Position numbers and translations under genes: made by a program. From Auanema rhodensis (lineage: Eukaryota > Nematoda > Chromadorea > Rhabditida > Rhabditidae), in NCBI GenBank assembly GCA_964057225.1, contig OZ059895.1:18691688-18755687 (forward strand): DNA of 64,000 bases, written 5' to 3'. Positions 1 through 9,841 of the stretch are shown piece by piece. Numbering within the stretch: the stretch's first letter is position 1; the number at the start of each line of letters is the position of its first letter. The notes below the pieces were generated by a model that made no database searches, had not been told where the DNA came from, and worked only from the letters and a program-made list of their open reading frames with translations.

Positions 1-1
1 G

Positions 2-103
2 ATATGTAATAGGAACTACGAAGCGTTTGCAAACTTGGAAGAAACGTTAGAATTTTTGTTTCCTCTTGGATTAATCAAAATTCCTTGTTTGAAACACCTA
101 TAA
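2..103 (+). CDS. Possible C-terminal end of a gene entering from the left
   Basis: An open frame runs from the window edge to TAA at 101-103 and encodes about 33 residues, including the stretch FANLEETLEFLF. I do not recognise the family. It could be the last exon of a plus-strand gene outside the window or a chance frame; its mixed amino-acid composition is the only argument for coding. From here to 615 I see only AT-rich sequence. Confidence 0.2.
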   Translation: MCNRNYEAFANLEETLEFLFPLGLIKIPCLKHL

Positions 104-615
104 GGATGCAGGTGGCAACAAATACAGAACAGCTCAAAAGCTAAAGAACAAATTGACTATGCTCAAGTTTGTTCAGGAGGTTGGAAAGGTTTATTATAGT
201 ATCACTAAATAGATATTTCAGATTCAGACTGCTCATATAATATAGTATTATATTCATTCTATTATAATCAATATTAAAGAAAAAAACCAAAAGAAAACTC
301 TTCAATACAGTTTATGATGCTATAATTTTGAAATCAGCATAACATATAATACAATTTCAATTCAAAGTCAAATAATATACCGTATGATATTGTATAAAAA
401 AATAATTTAAATTGTATCTTTCAGTGTTTTTTTCAGTTTTATAAGCTTCTGGTCATGGTCGTCTCAAGGATCTTTGACAATTTTCGTTTATTCATGATGT
501 GTTTTTAATTAATTTATAATTATTAATGATAATAGATTACTTGTACATATCTTTTTCTCTTTTTTTAATAAAAACTTTAATTGAAAATAATAAATTTAAA
601 AATACATTGTCATAG

Positions 616-1847
616 ATGAATCTTGAGTTCTTACCTTGGTTTGCTGGCATCTCAAGTTTTGTGGGAATTATAGTCAATGCTATTTTCATTTTTATAATTA
701 TTAGATGTCCATCAACTAAAATATCTTCATATAAATATTATTTATATATTTATACAGTTATTGATTTATGTTTAAGTTTTTTTTTTATTTTTAACTTACC
801 GGTAAATTAAAAAAAAAGTTTTATAAGAGTAATAACAACAACATTCAAGGTTTTTCTTAAAAATCATACAATAATAGTTAAAATATCATATGGTCTATCA
901 AGATATTACAATTATATTTGGGGTATGATTCTACTTTATGCACATTGTACATCACTATGTGCTTCTATGCTTATTTTATGCAATTGTTTCATCTATCGCT
1001 ATATAGCATTATGCTCGTAAGATTGCTCATAATCAATATATTTTTATTTATTTTTTAATTTTTAGACATAAAACAGTTCGAATATTTAATCATCCTTTAA
1101 CAATATCTATTATAATATTATTAAATTTATTTGTTTTATTATTTTGGAGTTCAATAGTTCATAGAGGATTAGGTCCTCATCCTATTATTGAAGAAAGAAT
1201 GAGAGATTATATCATGGAAAAGTCTGGAATTGATATTGTTGACCATTATTATGTCGCAATTTCTCCTGAGGTTTGAGTTTTCTTGTTATTATTCTCTCTC
1301 TCCCTCTATCTCTCTCTCCCTCTATCTATCTCTCTCTCTCTCTTATATAAAATATAATTTATTTTAAAATATTTAGTTACTTTATATAGAGTCTAGTAGA
1401 AACAAATGGGTTACTAGCATTGTATCATTTTTTTCTTTCGGAATTATTACAACAATATGTTGCTCAATGGGAATTATAAATAAATTAAAACAACAAGAAC
1501 TTTTAAGTGAAAAAGTTAAAAAATATCATAAACATATTGTAAAACTTTTACTTATACAGGTAATTGAATTAATTAATTGAATTAATTTTTTTTCTTTTCA
1601 GAGTGGTTTACCATTTCTATTTTTAGAATTTCCTCTTTTAGCTTTTTATTTCCTTTTCTTTGTTTTTGGTTATAATTTTCAAAAAGATTTATTGCTGTAT
1701 TTAACAATAAGCTTTAACCTTCTTCCAATAGCAAATCCATTAATATCAATATATTTTCTTAAAGATTATAGAAATTTTATTTTTAAAAAAATTGAAAGTT
1801 TCACCAACAATAGCTCAAAAGTTTCACGAGCAGAAAAATGTACATAG
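616..1847 (+). CDS. Seven-transmembrane chemoreceptor, Str/Srd-like, five exons
   Basis: A nematode serpentine receptor, by family a chemosensory GPCR of sensory-neuron membranes. I read five exons: 616-801, 850-1016, 1066-1270, 1392-1559 and 1602-1847, joined in frame to give about 323 residues, a usual length for the superfamily. The first exon starts with MNLEFLPW and carries TM1 and most of TM2. Hydrophobic segments follow through the other exons. The end has the typical NPLISIYFLKDYR motif after TM7, as in the Str/Srd groups. The chosen ATG follows an acceptor-like catag. The third intron is CT-rich (about 1293-1342). No frameshift is needed, so the gene looks intact. The stop codon lies three bases before an inverted-repeat element, so the 3' UTR must be very short or lie inside that element. 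Assignment between Str, Srd and relatives is uncertain. Confidence 0.82.
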
Positions 1848-1850
1848 AGT

Positions 1851-1919
1851 TCGGGGCTGGTATCGTTTCGCCCACCCCCCCCCCCCCCCCTAATAATCAG
1901 AGAGTTAACATTAGAGCGC
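1851..1919 (+). repeat. Left terminal inverted repeat
   Basis: Includes a homopolymer of 16 C at 1875-1890, then TAATAATCAGAGAGTTAACA and ATTAGAGCGC. Pairs with 2508-2575 with few mismatches. Confidence 0.75.
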
Positions 1920-2340
1920 ATTGGTTTTTTACCTGAAAATACAGAGTCTCATCTTTGCGAGTGGGAGTGCTCTCTCTAATACATTTAATACTTTAAAATT
2001 TTGTTGAAGCTCTCTCTATCTGGGGGGATACCCCCCCAGACCCACTGGATCTGGGATAGAGCACTGGCCGCTGGTTTAGGCAAAGCTATTGTGTGTCCAA
2101 AATGTTATTAGCGCGCTCTAATGTTAACTCTCCATTTAATTAGCATAAATTAAAGTTCACGTAAATTTCAAAGTCATGGTTACCATGCACCAATATCAAT
2201 AAAAATTTGTTTTTAGACTAATATGGACATGGGGAATCTAATTTTGAAAACCGCATCTCTTTATCTTTCACGTGAAGCGAGTTACATACCAAGTGCACAT
2301 CACGTGTACATTTAATTAGCATAAATTAAAGTTCACGTAA

Positions 2341-2380
2341 ATTTCAAAGTCATGGTTACCATGCACCATGACTTTGAAAT
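2341..2380. repeat. Perfect hairpin, 16-bp stem
   Basis: ATTTCAAAGTCATGGT at 2341-2356 is the exact reverse complement of 2365-2380, with an 8-nt loop. Lies inside the inverted-repeat element. Confidence 0.85.
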
Positions 2381-2395
2381 TCATCTGGGTTATGT

Positions 2396-2455
2396 TCTAT
2401 CCCAGATCCAGTGGGTCTGGGGATACCCCCCCAGACCCACTGGATCTGGGATAGA
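2396..2455. repeat. Perfect hairpin, 26-bp stem
   Basis: 2396-2421 (TCTATCCCAGATCCAGTGGG and on) is the exact reverse complement of 2430-2455, leaving an 8-nt loop. Cruciform or hairpin RNA potential. Confidence 0.85.
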
Positions 2456-2507
2456 GCACTGGCCGCTGGTTTAGGCAAAGCTATTGTGTGTCCAAAATGT
2501 TATTAGC

Positions 2508-2575
2508 GCGCTCTAATGTTAACTCTCTCATTATTAGGGGGGGGGGGGGGGTGGGCGAAACAATACCAGCGCCGA
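2508..2575 (-). repeat. Right terminal inverted repeat
   Basis: Inverted counterpart of 1851-1919, with a run of 15 G at 2537-2551 and the same flanking words (GTTAACTCTCTCATTATTA, GTGGGCGAAAC). Confidence 0.75.
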
Positions 2576-2619
2576 ATAACATAACCCAGATGATTTCAAT
2601 TGAAAATATTTATTTTAAC

Positions 2620-3620
2620 TTAAGAAGTTGTATAACCTTTATGTTCTTGATTTAAAGAATGATAAATTCTTTTATATCCTGAATATGAATTCCATTTTGT
2701 ACATAAATGTCCAATTATAATTCCAAGAATGAATAATATTAATCCTTTGAATAATGAATAAAATGAGTTTGATTTTGAATAATTTTCAATATCTTCAATC
2801 ATTTCATTCTAAAAAGAATTATTTTAGTTTATTATAAAATATTATATAAACCTTAATGGATATTAATGAAGATTTGTGAGATAAAGTAATATTATCATCA
2901 AACTGTACCATATCATGAAGCCAATAATCCAAAACTTCTCTGAAATTATTTAAATTGTTTCAAAAGAAATTGAAAATAATTTTACTTATTATAATGATTA
3001 TTCATATATGATTTAAGACCTGTGATTACATTCCCATCAATATGCATATAATTATTTTTTTCTCTTTGTAATGAAATCCAATCTATAAAAATAAAATTGT
3101 TGTATTTCCTTATTAGTTGCTGATATACTTGAATCTGGAACTCCTGTTTTCATAAAATTTATAAAGTATTTCACATATACTTAGATGATACTTGTTCGTT
3201 TTCATCTTTTTCAAATGAATGTGTTTCCAATAAATAATATAAATCATCTGTATGTTCAGCATGACGAGGATTTTCATAAGAATATAGATAAACCTAATAA
3301 GCATAAAATGAATTTAAAACTTTAAACTTTTTATACATTCCCTCCAGCCTTTATCATACTTTGAGCAACTTTATGTGCTCCAAAAAATACAGTTTGGGAT
3401 ATATGGCTATGATTAAACTCTGAATAGTAATATTATTCAACAAAAAAAAAAATTTTATTTGACTTACTGAACTTTTCAGCTAAAAGATTTTGATCAAAAT
3501 CTTTTACATGAATCGAAAATCATTGGTTGAATCAAGTTCTTTGGATTTTTAAAAGTGAAAAATCAACGAAGATGATAATCATTCTGGGAATTATAGTTGA
3601 TATGAGCCAAGTTCAGATGT
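2620..3620 (-). pseudogene. Type-B carboxylesterase-like C-terminal fragment with membrane anchor, decayed
   Basis: Reads from about 3620 down to a stop at 2620. It carries late carboxylesterase/cholinesterase-family features in order: FFGAHKVAQSMIKAGGN, then YLYSYENPRHAEHTDDLYYL (the region around the catalytic His in this family), FINFMKTGVPDS, NNYMHIDGN with GLKSYMNNHYN, and finally a hydrophobic anchor (LFKGLILFILGIIIGHLCTK) and a short tail. Short GT-AG introns are still visible, for example 2803-2852, 2942-2986 and 3305-3334. Damage: a frameshift near 3180 (after SSKYM the frame meets TGA), another near 3535, and an in-frame TGA near 3565. The N-terminal half, including the nucleophile elbow, is absent; similarity stops where a solo 200-bp satellite unit begins. 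By family the intact protein would be a secreted or membrane-bound alpha/beta-hydrolase. Sequencing error could explain one break but hardly all three plus truncation. Confidence 0.7.
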
Positions 3621-3630
3621 AGCCTACACG

Positions 3631-3820
3631 GTATTCAGATATGTAGAATCTGAATTTCGTAATGAGATTTAGCTGGGACTTCTCCTCATTCAGGAAAACA
3701 AGTTATATCCAGCCCATCCAGAAGATTTGTTCACAAAAGGTTCAGGCTCTTTTCACGTTGTGCCCGGTGAATGTCCCTTTTTCTCAGAAATCATCAACTA
3801 AATTCAAATAAAACTATCCA
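3631..3820 (+). repeat. Solo copy of the 200-bp satellite unit
   Basis: Matches the array consensus from GTATTCAGAT through GCTGGGACTTCTCCTCATTC, GAAGATTTGTTCACAAAA and GTGCCCGGTGAATGTCCC. It has the uncommon variant CAGGAAAACAAGTTATATCC, also seen in one unit near 20.68 kb. From 3821 to 4099 I see only AT-rich sequence, likely 3' flank of the peptidase gene. Confidence 0.9.
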
Positions 3821-4099
3821 ATTTTATTGAAGCTTTTTTATAATTTTTATTGAATATTTTATTTGGAAATGAATAATACTGCAAGATTTTATGATTTGAA
3901 GTTTAATGGATATTTAAGTAAACCATTTAAATAATCCAAAATTTAAAATTAAAATTAAATGATATGTACCCATGTATTTTCTGCCTTCTATTTTCACAAA
4001 TCATTTATTTGTCTTTTTTCCTTCGCGACATTAACTTCAAGCAATTCTCCCATGCAATAGAATGCATTAATTAAAAAACAAATTTCAAATAAAAATACT

Positions 4100-5449
4100 T
4101 TAATTATTCAATAAATAAGCCCGTTCTTCATCTACAAACAATGTTTGTGAGCCAAGTCCTTCTATTTCGGTCTCAAGGAGCTTCCGCTTTGTTGGCAGAG
4201 AATTTGGAGAATTTTGCTGCTCGATTTGCAATTGAGCCTAAAAATGTAAACTTAATTTTGTTTTAAAGCGAATTCAATTCTTACCATAAGAGAATCCTGT
4301 ATACGCACTGCGGGAGATATTATGTTTTTAGGACTATATGTCGCTGCTTCAGAGATCGCAAGATGTGTAAAACCAAAATCTGACATACGAGTCACCCCAT
4401 AATTTAATCCAATAAGTCCGCGGGAGCTCCAACACGCAGCACATAAAATGTTTAACATTTGATCCAAACTAATAGTAAATGTTATACTCACCGGAATATC
4501 CTCTAGAACTTTGTCCAGTTCCTAAATAAAACGGTCCCATTAGTGGAACTGACGGTCTGTCATTGAGGGTGAAGTAGTACCCATGAACGGAATGCACAAT
4601 TCCATTTAAATATGCTAATTGCTGGCGTCCACAACTCACATGACCGAATCCCGCCAAAAGGAAAATTTCGGATTCTTCGGCACGGACCAGGGATGGCGCT
4701 GTCTACAAAAATAAGTATCGTTAAACAGAAGTACCAACAAGAATAAATTACCTGGACAATGATCTCCTTGCTGCGAAGAAGAATGAAGTCTAACCTTTCA
4801 TTTATGTCAACTACAGTAACGTCCCACCCATTTTCCATATTGAATTGATCCTCGGATTTGGCCAAAAAAATTTTCATGACACTTCCAACTTGGAGCAGAA
4901 GGTGCGTTCCATGCCGAAACGTAACGAAGTAACGTGGATGAACACAAACCACGGTTGATATTCCAGCCGAATCAATGGCATAGAACATCCATTTGTCGAT
5001 GTATTTAGACATTGGATGCGGTGGTGAAGGAGCTAACAATTGTTATCATTTAAATTACTGATATCATGAGATGTGCAATATATTTTTAGTAACAAATTTA
5101 GAATTACTTTTGGGATATGGGCTGACGATCGGACCTAGATCTACCGACGTTGCTGGGTGAGGAGGTGCCTTATTGGATTTAACAAAGAATTGCATAGCTG
5201 ACCAACCATTCGGAAGGACAAACGCTGTACCAGCCTCATTTAATCTAAATTAATTGAAATAAAACAAAAAAATCAAAATATGACTTACCCACATCCTTTT
5301 TGACGACCGTTAGTTTCATAACTTAAAGAAACAATAGCATCCGAAGGAAGGAGAAACTGGCTTTTGACTGTGCTCTGATTCAAAATATTGCTCAACAAAT
5401 CTAATTCAACGTCCTTGTTCATCATCTTGATACGGATGGTTTGAGCCAT
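4100..5449 (-). CDS. Trypsin-like serine peptidase-fold protein, six exons, about 357 aa
   Basis: Start ATG (complement of 5447-5449) begins MAQTIRIKMMNKDVELD; the stop is at 4100-4102. Six exons join in frame with introns of about 45-70 bp. Residues 1-100 form an N-terminal region I do not recognise. Residues 115-280 look like a chymotrypsin-fold peptidase: FVTFRHGTH with a candidate His at 140 or 143, NERLDFILLRS with Asp181, and SSRGYSGDSRGLIGLNYG with a candidate nucleophile Ser263 in a GxSG context, followed by the usual strand after the active site. A C-terminal tail follows (KRKLLETEIEGLGSQ). There is no signal peptide, so it is probably intracellular, as with HtrA/glutamyl-peptidase-like relatives. 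The triad is inferred from motif order and spacing. The gene has no disabling change; its upstream region (5450-5740) has GA-rich sequence. Confidence 0.7.
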
Positions 5450-5739
5450 TTTGAAAGAAGAATGAATCTGAATACAAAGAATTAACTGTTTCCATGTTCT
5501 CTGTAAATATATACAATTAATTGGAGAGAGAGAGCAAAATAAGGGGAAGTTGATAACAAACCCAACGTGAAAGAGAAAACAACAAGGGTTAAAAAAAGTT
5601 AATGGAAGAAGTCGATGTTAGTAGTTTCTCGTCTTCCTCTGCGTCTCTGCTTACCGACGCCTCACTCTCACCACCATAGTCTAACTCGTTTGCGTGTGCC
5701 TTGTTGAACTGGAGCAAATGTGTGATTGTGCACGGTCAC

Positions 5740-6828
5740 AGTAAGGAATCTGAATTTTCTAGTGAGATTTAGCTGGGACTTCTCCTCATTCCGGAAAACA
5801 GGTTTATATCGAGCCCCTCCAGAAGATTTGTTCACAAAAAGGTTCAGGCTCTATTCACGTTGTGCCCGGTGAATGTCCCTTTTTCTCTAAGATGATCAAC
5901 TATATTCAAATAAAAATATTCTGAGGTTGGGTATTCAGATGTGAAGAATCTGAATTTCCTAGTGAGATTTAGCTGGGACTTCTCCTCATTCAGGAGAACA
6001 GGTTTATATCCAGCCCATCCGGAAGATTTGTTCACAAAAAGGTTCAGGCTCTATTCACGTTGTGCCCGGTGAATGTCCCTTTTTCTCTGAGATCATCAAC
6101 TATATTCAAATAAAAATATTCTGAGGTTAGGTATTCAGATGTGAAGAATCTGAATTTCCTAGTGAGATTTAGCTGGGACTTCTCCTCATTCAGGAGAACA
6201 GGTTTATATCCAGCCCATCCGGAAGATTTGTTCACAAAAAGGTTCAGGCTCTATTCACGTTGTGCCCGGTGAATGTCCCTTTTTCTCTGAGATCATCAAC
6301 TATATTCAAATAAAAATATTCTCAGGTTGGGTATTCAGATGTGCAGAATCTGAATTTCCTAGTGAGATTTAGCTGGGACTTCTCCTCATTCCGGAAAACA
6401 GGTTTATATCCAGCCCATCCAGAAGATTTGTTCAGAAAAAGGTTCAGGCTCTATTCACGTTGTGCCCGATGAATGTCCCTTTTTCTCTGAGATCATCAAC
6501 TATATTCAAATAAAAATATTCTGAGGTTAGGTATTCAGATGTGAAGAATCTGAATTTCCTAGTGAGATTTAGCTGGGACTTCTCCTCATTCAGGAGAACA
6601 GGTTTATATCCAGCCCATCCGGAAGATTTGTTCACAAAAAGGTTCAGGCTCTATTCACGTTGTGCCCGGTGAATGTCCCTTTTTCTCTGAGATCATCAAC
6701 TATATTCAAATAAAAATAATCTGAGGTTGGGTATTCGGATGTGTAGAATCTGAATTTCCTAGAGAGATTTAGCTGGGACTTCTCCTATTTCCGGAAACCC
6801 GGTTTATATCCAGCCCATCATTCAAGTA
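5740..6828 (+). repeat. Small cluster of about 5.5 satellite units, 200-bp period
   Basis: Head-to-tail units in the same orientation as the main array at 17.1-34.1 kb, recognisable by GATTTAGCTGGGACTTCTCC and GTTGTGCCCGGTGAATGTCC recurring every 200 bp. Variants such as CATTCAGGAGAACAGG distinguish it from the main array. The last unit breaks down near 6820. Confidence 0.93.
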
Positions 6829-7058
6829 GATTTGATTTAAAAAAATTCTGAAGTTGTGTATTCAAATATGCAGAATCTGAATATCCTACTTAGATTTGGC
6901 TGAGCCTTTCTCCGCAATTTATGTGCAACAGGCCCTCTTTTTTTTAGATCCATTTTATTTTTTTTCAGATTAATCACTCTTAAATTAAATGTTTTAGAGC
7001 TTATTCGAATAGTGAAGTTGAATAAAATGAAAGAATATAAAAATATGGTAAGAAGGTA
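6829..7058 (+). repeat. Degenerate satellite remnant and AT-rich junction
   Basis: 6840-6930 still resembles part of the 200-bp unit (TATTCAAATATGCAGAATCTG, then TCCTACTTAGATTTGGCTGA with substitutions). The remainder is AT-rich sequence leading into the purine-rich tandem repeat. Confidence 0.5.
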
Positions 7059-8408
7059 TAGTTTATATCTAAGGAGGAATCGAAGAGCCGAGGAAGAGTC
7101 GAGGAAGAACTGAGCAAGAGCTGAAAAAGAGCTGAGGGAGAACGGAAGAACCGAAGTGAGAAAGAGTCGAGAAAAAATCGGAGATTCGAAGACCTGAGGA
7201 AAAGAGTAAAAACCGGAGAGTCAAGGAAGATCTGAAGAGCAGAGAAAGAACGGAAGAGTCGAAGCAGATCTGAGGAACCGAAGAGCCGACAAGGAACATA
7301 TGAGGAACCGAGGAAGAACCGAAGAGGTGAGGAAGAGGCGAGGAAGAGATGAGGAAGAGCTGAGGAAAGGCCTAGGAGGAGAAAAGGAAAAATCGTCGAG
7401 GATGATCTGAAGGCCCTAAGAGTCCAGCAGGAGTCGAGAAGCCGAGAACAAGCCGAAGCGTCGAAGAAGATCTGGTGAGTCCAGGAAGATCTCACGAGTC
7501 GACGGAGATCCGAAGAATAGAAGAAGATCTGAAGAATCGAAGAGTCGAAGAAGATCTGAGGAGGAACCGAAGAGTCCAGTCCAGGAGGAGCATAAGAAGA
7601 ACCGAATAGTCGAAGAAGATTCGAAGAGTCAAAGAAGATCGGAGTAGGAACCGAAGAGCCGAGGAAGAACCGAAGAGTCGAAGAAGATCCGAACAATCGA
7701 AGAATAACCGAAGAGCCGAAGAAGATCCGTACAATCGAAGAAGAACCGAATAGTCTAAAAATTCGGAGGAAGATCGGAATAGTCTAAAAAGATCGGAGGA
7801 AGATCCGAATAGTCTAAAAAGATCGGAGGAAGATCCGAAGAGTCGAAGAAGATCGGAGTAGGAACCGAAGAGTCCAGGAAGATCCGAACAACCGAAGAAT
7901 AACCGAAGAGTCGAAAAAGAGCCGAGGAAGATCCGAAGAGTCAAAGAAGATTTGAAGAGGAACAGACAGTTCAGTACAAGAGGAGCAGAAGAAGAACCGA
8001 ATAGTCGAAGAAGAGCAGAAGAAGATCCGAAGAGTCGAAGAAGATCCGAACAACCGAAGAATAACCGAAGAGTCGAAAAAGAGCCGAGGAAGATCCGAAG
8101 AGTCGAAGAAGAGTCGAATAATCGAGGAAGAGCCGAGGAAGATCCGAAGAGTCGAAGAAGATCTAAGGAGGAACAGAAGAGCTGTGGAAGAACCGAAGAG
8201 TCCAGGAAGATCCGAACAACCGAAGAATAACCGAAGAGTCGAAAAAGAGCCGAGGAAGATCCGAAAAGTCGAAGAAGAGTCGAATAATCGAGGAAGAGCC
8301 GAGGAGGATCCGAAGAGTAGATGAAGAGCCGAGAAGAAGCAGAGGAAGAACCGAAGAGTCCAAGAGGAACCGAAGAGTCCAGGCAGATCCGAACAATCGA
8401 AGAAGATC
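7059..8408 (+). repeat. Purine-rich tandem repeat, left flank of the foldback
   Basis: Imperfect tandem copies of words such as GAAGAGTCGAAGAAGATCC and GAGCCGAGGAAGAACCGAAG with a core period near 19 bp. The reverse complement has the same word set as the pyrimidine-rich tract at 11.9-17.1 kb, so the two are inverted. Long frames occur on both strands (for example 7001-7696 and 7814-8470, minus) because the units lack stop codons. Confidence 0.85.
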
Positions 8409-9118
8409 CAGCTCAGGAGCTGTTGGCCGTAATGCCAGTTGTTCTTGTCTTTCTTCTGCAGAACTATCATATGGAAGTTATTTTTTTAGTTGATCTTATG
8501 GAATTTCTGAGAATAAGCTTATAAATGAAAGCTTCAAGTTAAATAATAAAATACCTTGCTCATTCTTTTGTTTTTCCGCGAGTACGGCAGAGCTGTAAAA
8601 GGACTTCGGAGTCTGAAGAGCTCAGGAGCTGTCGACCTATTCGGAAGGCGACAGTCGGAGAAATGATTGTCAACTGAAAAAAAATTGCTTATATACCCTT
8701 TGACGGGCAGACCACGTAAACCACGTTTACGTAAGATTTTAAAAATTTCAAAAACAAAAACCGGCTGTACACGATTTGAAAATTACAAGAAATGAAAGAA
8801 AATTATGTAAAATAAATGTTTTAATTCAGATTTGAATCAATTATATCATATTTTTAAAATTATTATATTGTTTTATACTTTTTTATACTGTTTAAAAATA
8901 TAAAATAATTTTATATAATAAATATTGTTAACTGAATAATTGTTTTTCATTTATTTTAAACTGGAAATGATTAGATTGAAATGATAGAATCAAGATAGAC
9001 TAAAATTTATTCTTATTTGACTAAAGTTTGACTTCATTTAAATTAACCCAGGGAATCAAATATTCTCAAAAAGAATAAAGATAATAATTATGAACAAATG
9101 CCTAACCCACTCCTCCAA
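8409..9118 (+). repeat. Left arm of a large inverted repeat
   Basis: Starts AGCTCAGGAGCTGTTGGCC and ends AATGCCTAACCCACTCCTCC. Its reverse complement recurs at about 10856-11518, including CCGCGAGTACGGCAGAGCTG, ACCACGTAAACCACGTTTAC and GATTTGAAAATTACAAGAAA. The arms differ by scattered substitutions and small indels, and the left arm has extra sequence near 9000-9060. Confidence 0.9.
8676..8735 (-). promoter_or_regulatory. Mirrored promoter-like block, left arm, reading leftward
   Basis: On the minus strand: an 8-bp dyad (ACGTAAAC-3 nt-GTTTACGT, 8714-8732), then a TATATAAG box (8689-8696), then TTTTTTTTCAGTTGACA about 20 bases on. The last could be an initiator (TCAGT) or a trans-splice acceptor. 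Reading continues into the purine repeat, which would be transcribed as pyrimidine-rich RNA. Promoter activity is inferred. Confidence 0.4.
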
Positions 9119-9841
9119 AAAAGTATTTTGCACCAATACACAGTCTCTCAAAACTCTAGGCAATGCTATCCTGTATTGTTATCATTTTATATTTTCGAGA
9201 AAATTCAAAATTTTATTTTTAACGAATAAAATTTTGAAAATAAAAAATTTTTTTAAAAAAAAAAATAAAGTTATATTTGAATAATTTCTTTCTATTTTAT
9301 TAAAAGTTTAAAAATATATTTTTATTTGTTTTGAATAATATTAAAGCAATAAAAACAAAAGAAAAAAGAAATGTAATTGAATTTTAAATAAGATAACTGA
9401 TTTATACATTTGAATCAAAGTTGAGATGATTATCAATAGAGCGCGAACTTAAATAGTATTGTTCTTAAGTATAGTTTATAAAAAAATTATGATTAACAAT
9501 AATAAATTAAGTATTATTAAAAATCAAATATATGAAATCAAACCCGTAGAACGTAAAACACCGATTGAAATTCCGAAATATTATCAGATTAACGAGATAT
9601 AACACCTTGAACATGCACTCATGGTGAGGCTATATTGAATTAAGGTTTATATGATATATCCATATTTTATTTTATCATATAGTTACCTTTTATATAAAAA
9701 TGTGGTCAATAGCCGAAAGGATAAGATGACAGACTGGCACTCCAACGGTCCAAGATCGAATCCCACAGGATACGGATCAAAACATAAGGTAAGACAAAGA
9801 TTACAGAGGCGGACCCGGAACCCGAGGACCAGGAACCTCTG
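9119..9841. other. Left part of foldback centre; AT-rich, no gene seen
   Basis: Very AT-rich sequence with no convincing exon. It contains the tRNA-like stretch listed separately. A 264-codon frame starting at 9651 runs into the minisatellite but is probably fortuitous. Confidence 0.5.
9702..9772 (+). other. Degenerate tRNA-like sequence (pseudo-tRNA or SINE head)
   Basis: AATAGCCGAAAGGATAAG resembles the A box/D arm of a class II tRNA (Leu or Ser type), CAGACTGGCACTCC resembles the anticodon arm, and GATCGAATCCCAC about 40 bases on resembles the B box/T arm. I cannot build a good acceptor or T stem, so this is not called a functional tRNA. It may be a tRNA-derived SINE or pseudogene, or similarity by chance. 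Confidence 0.35.

Larger units (their letters stand above)
1851..2575. mobile_element. Inverted-repeat (MITE/foldback-like) element with poly-C/poly-G ends
   Basis: The ends are inverted copies: 1851-1919 matches the reverse complement of 2508-2575, starting TCGGGGCTGGTAT on the left and TCGGCGCTGGTAT on the right, each followed by GTTTCGCCCA and a run of 15-16 C. Inside are two direct repeats of about 107 bp (2026-2132 and 2421-2527) and of about 60 bp (2133-2192 and 2309-2368), plus two long hairpins. There is no transposase frame, so it would be non-autonomous. I see no clear target-site duplication. It is far more GC-rich than its surroundings. Confidence 0.7.

Noticed and set aside
1851-2575. 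Autonomous DNA transposon
   Set aside because: No transposase frame fits in 725 bp, and no clear target-site duplication was found.
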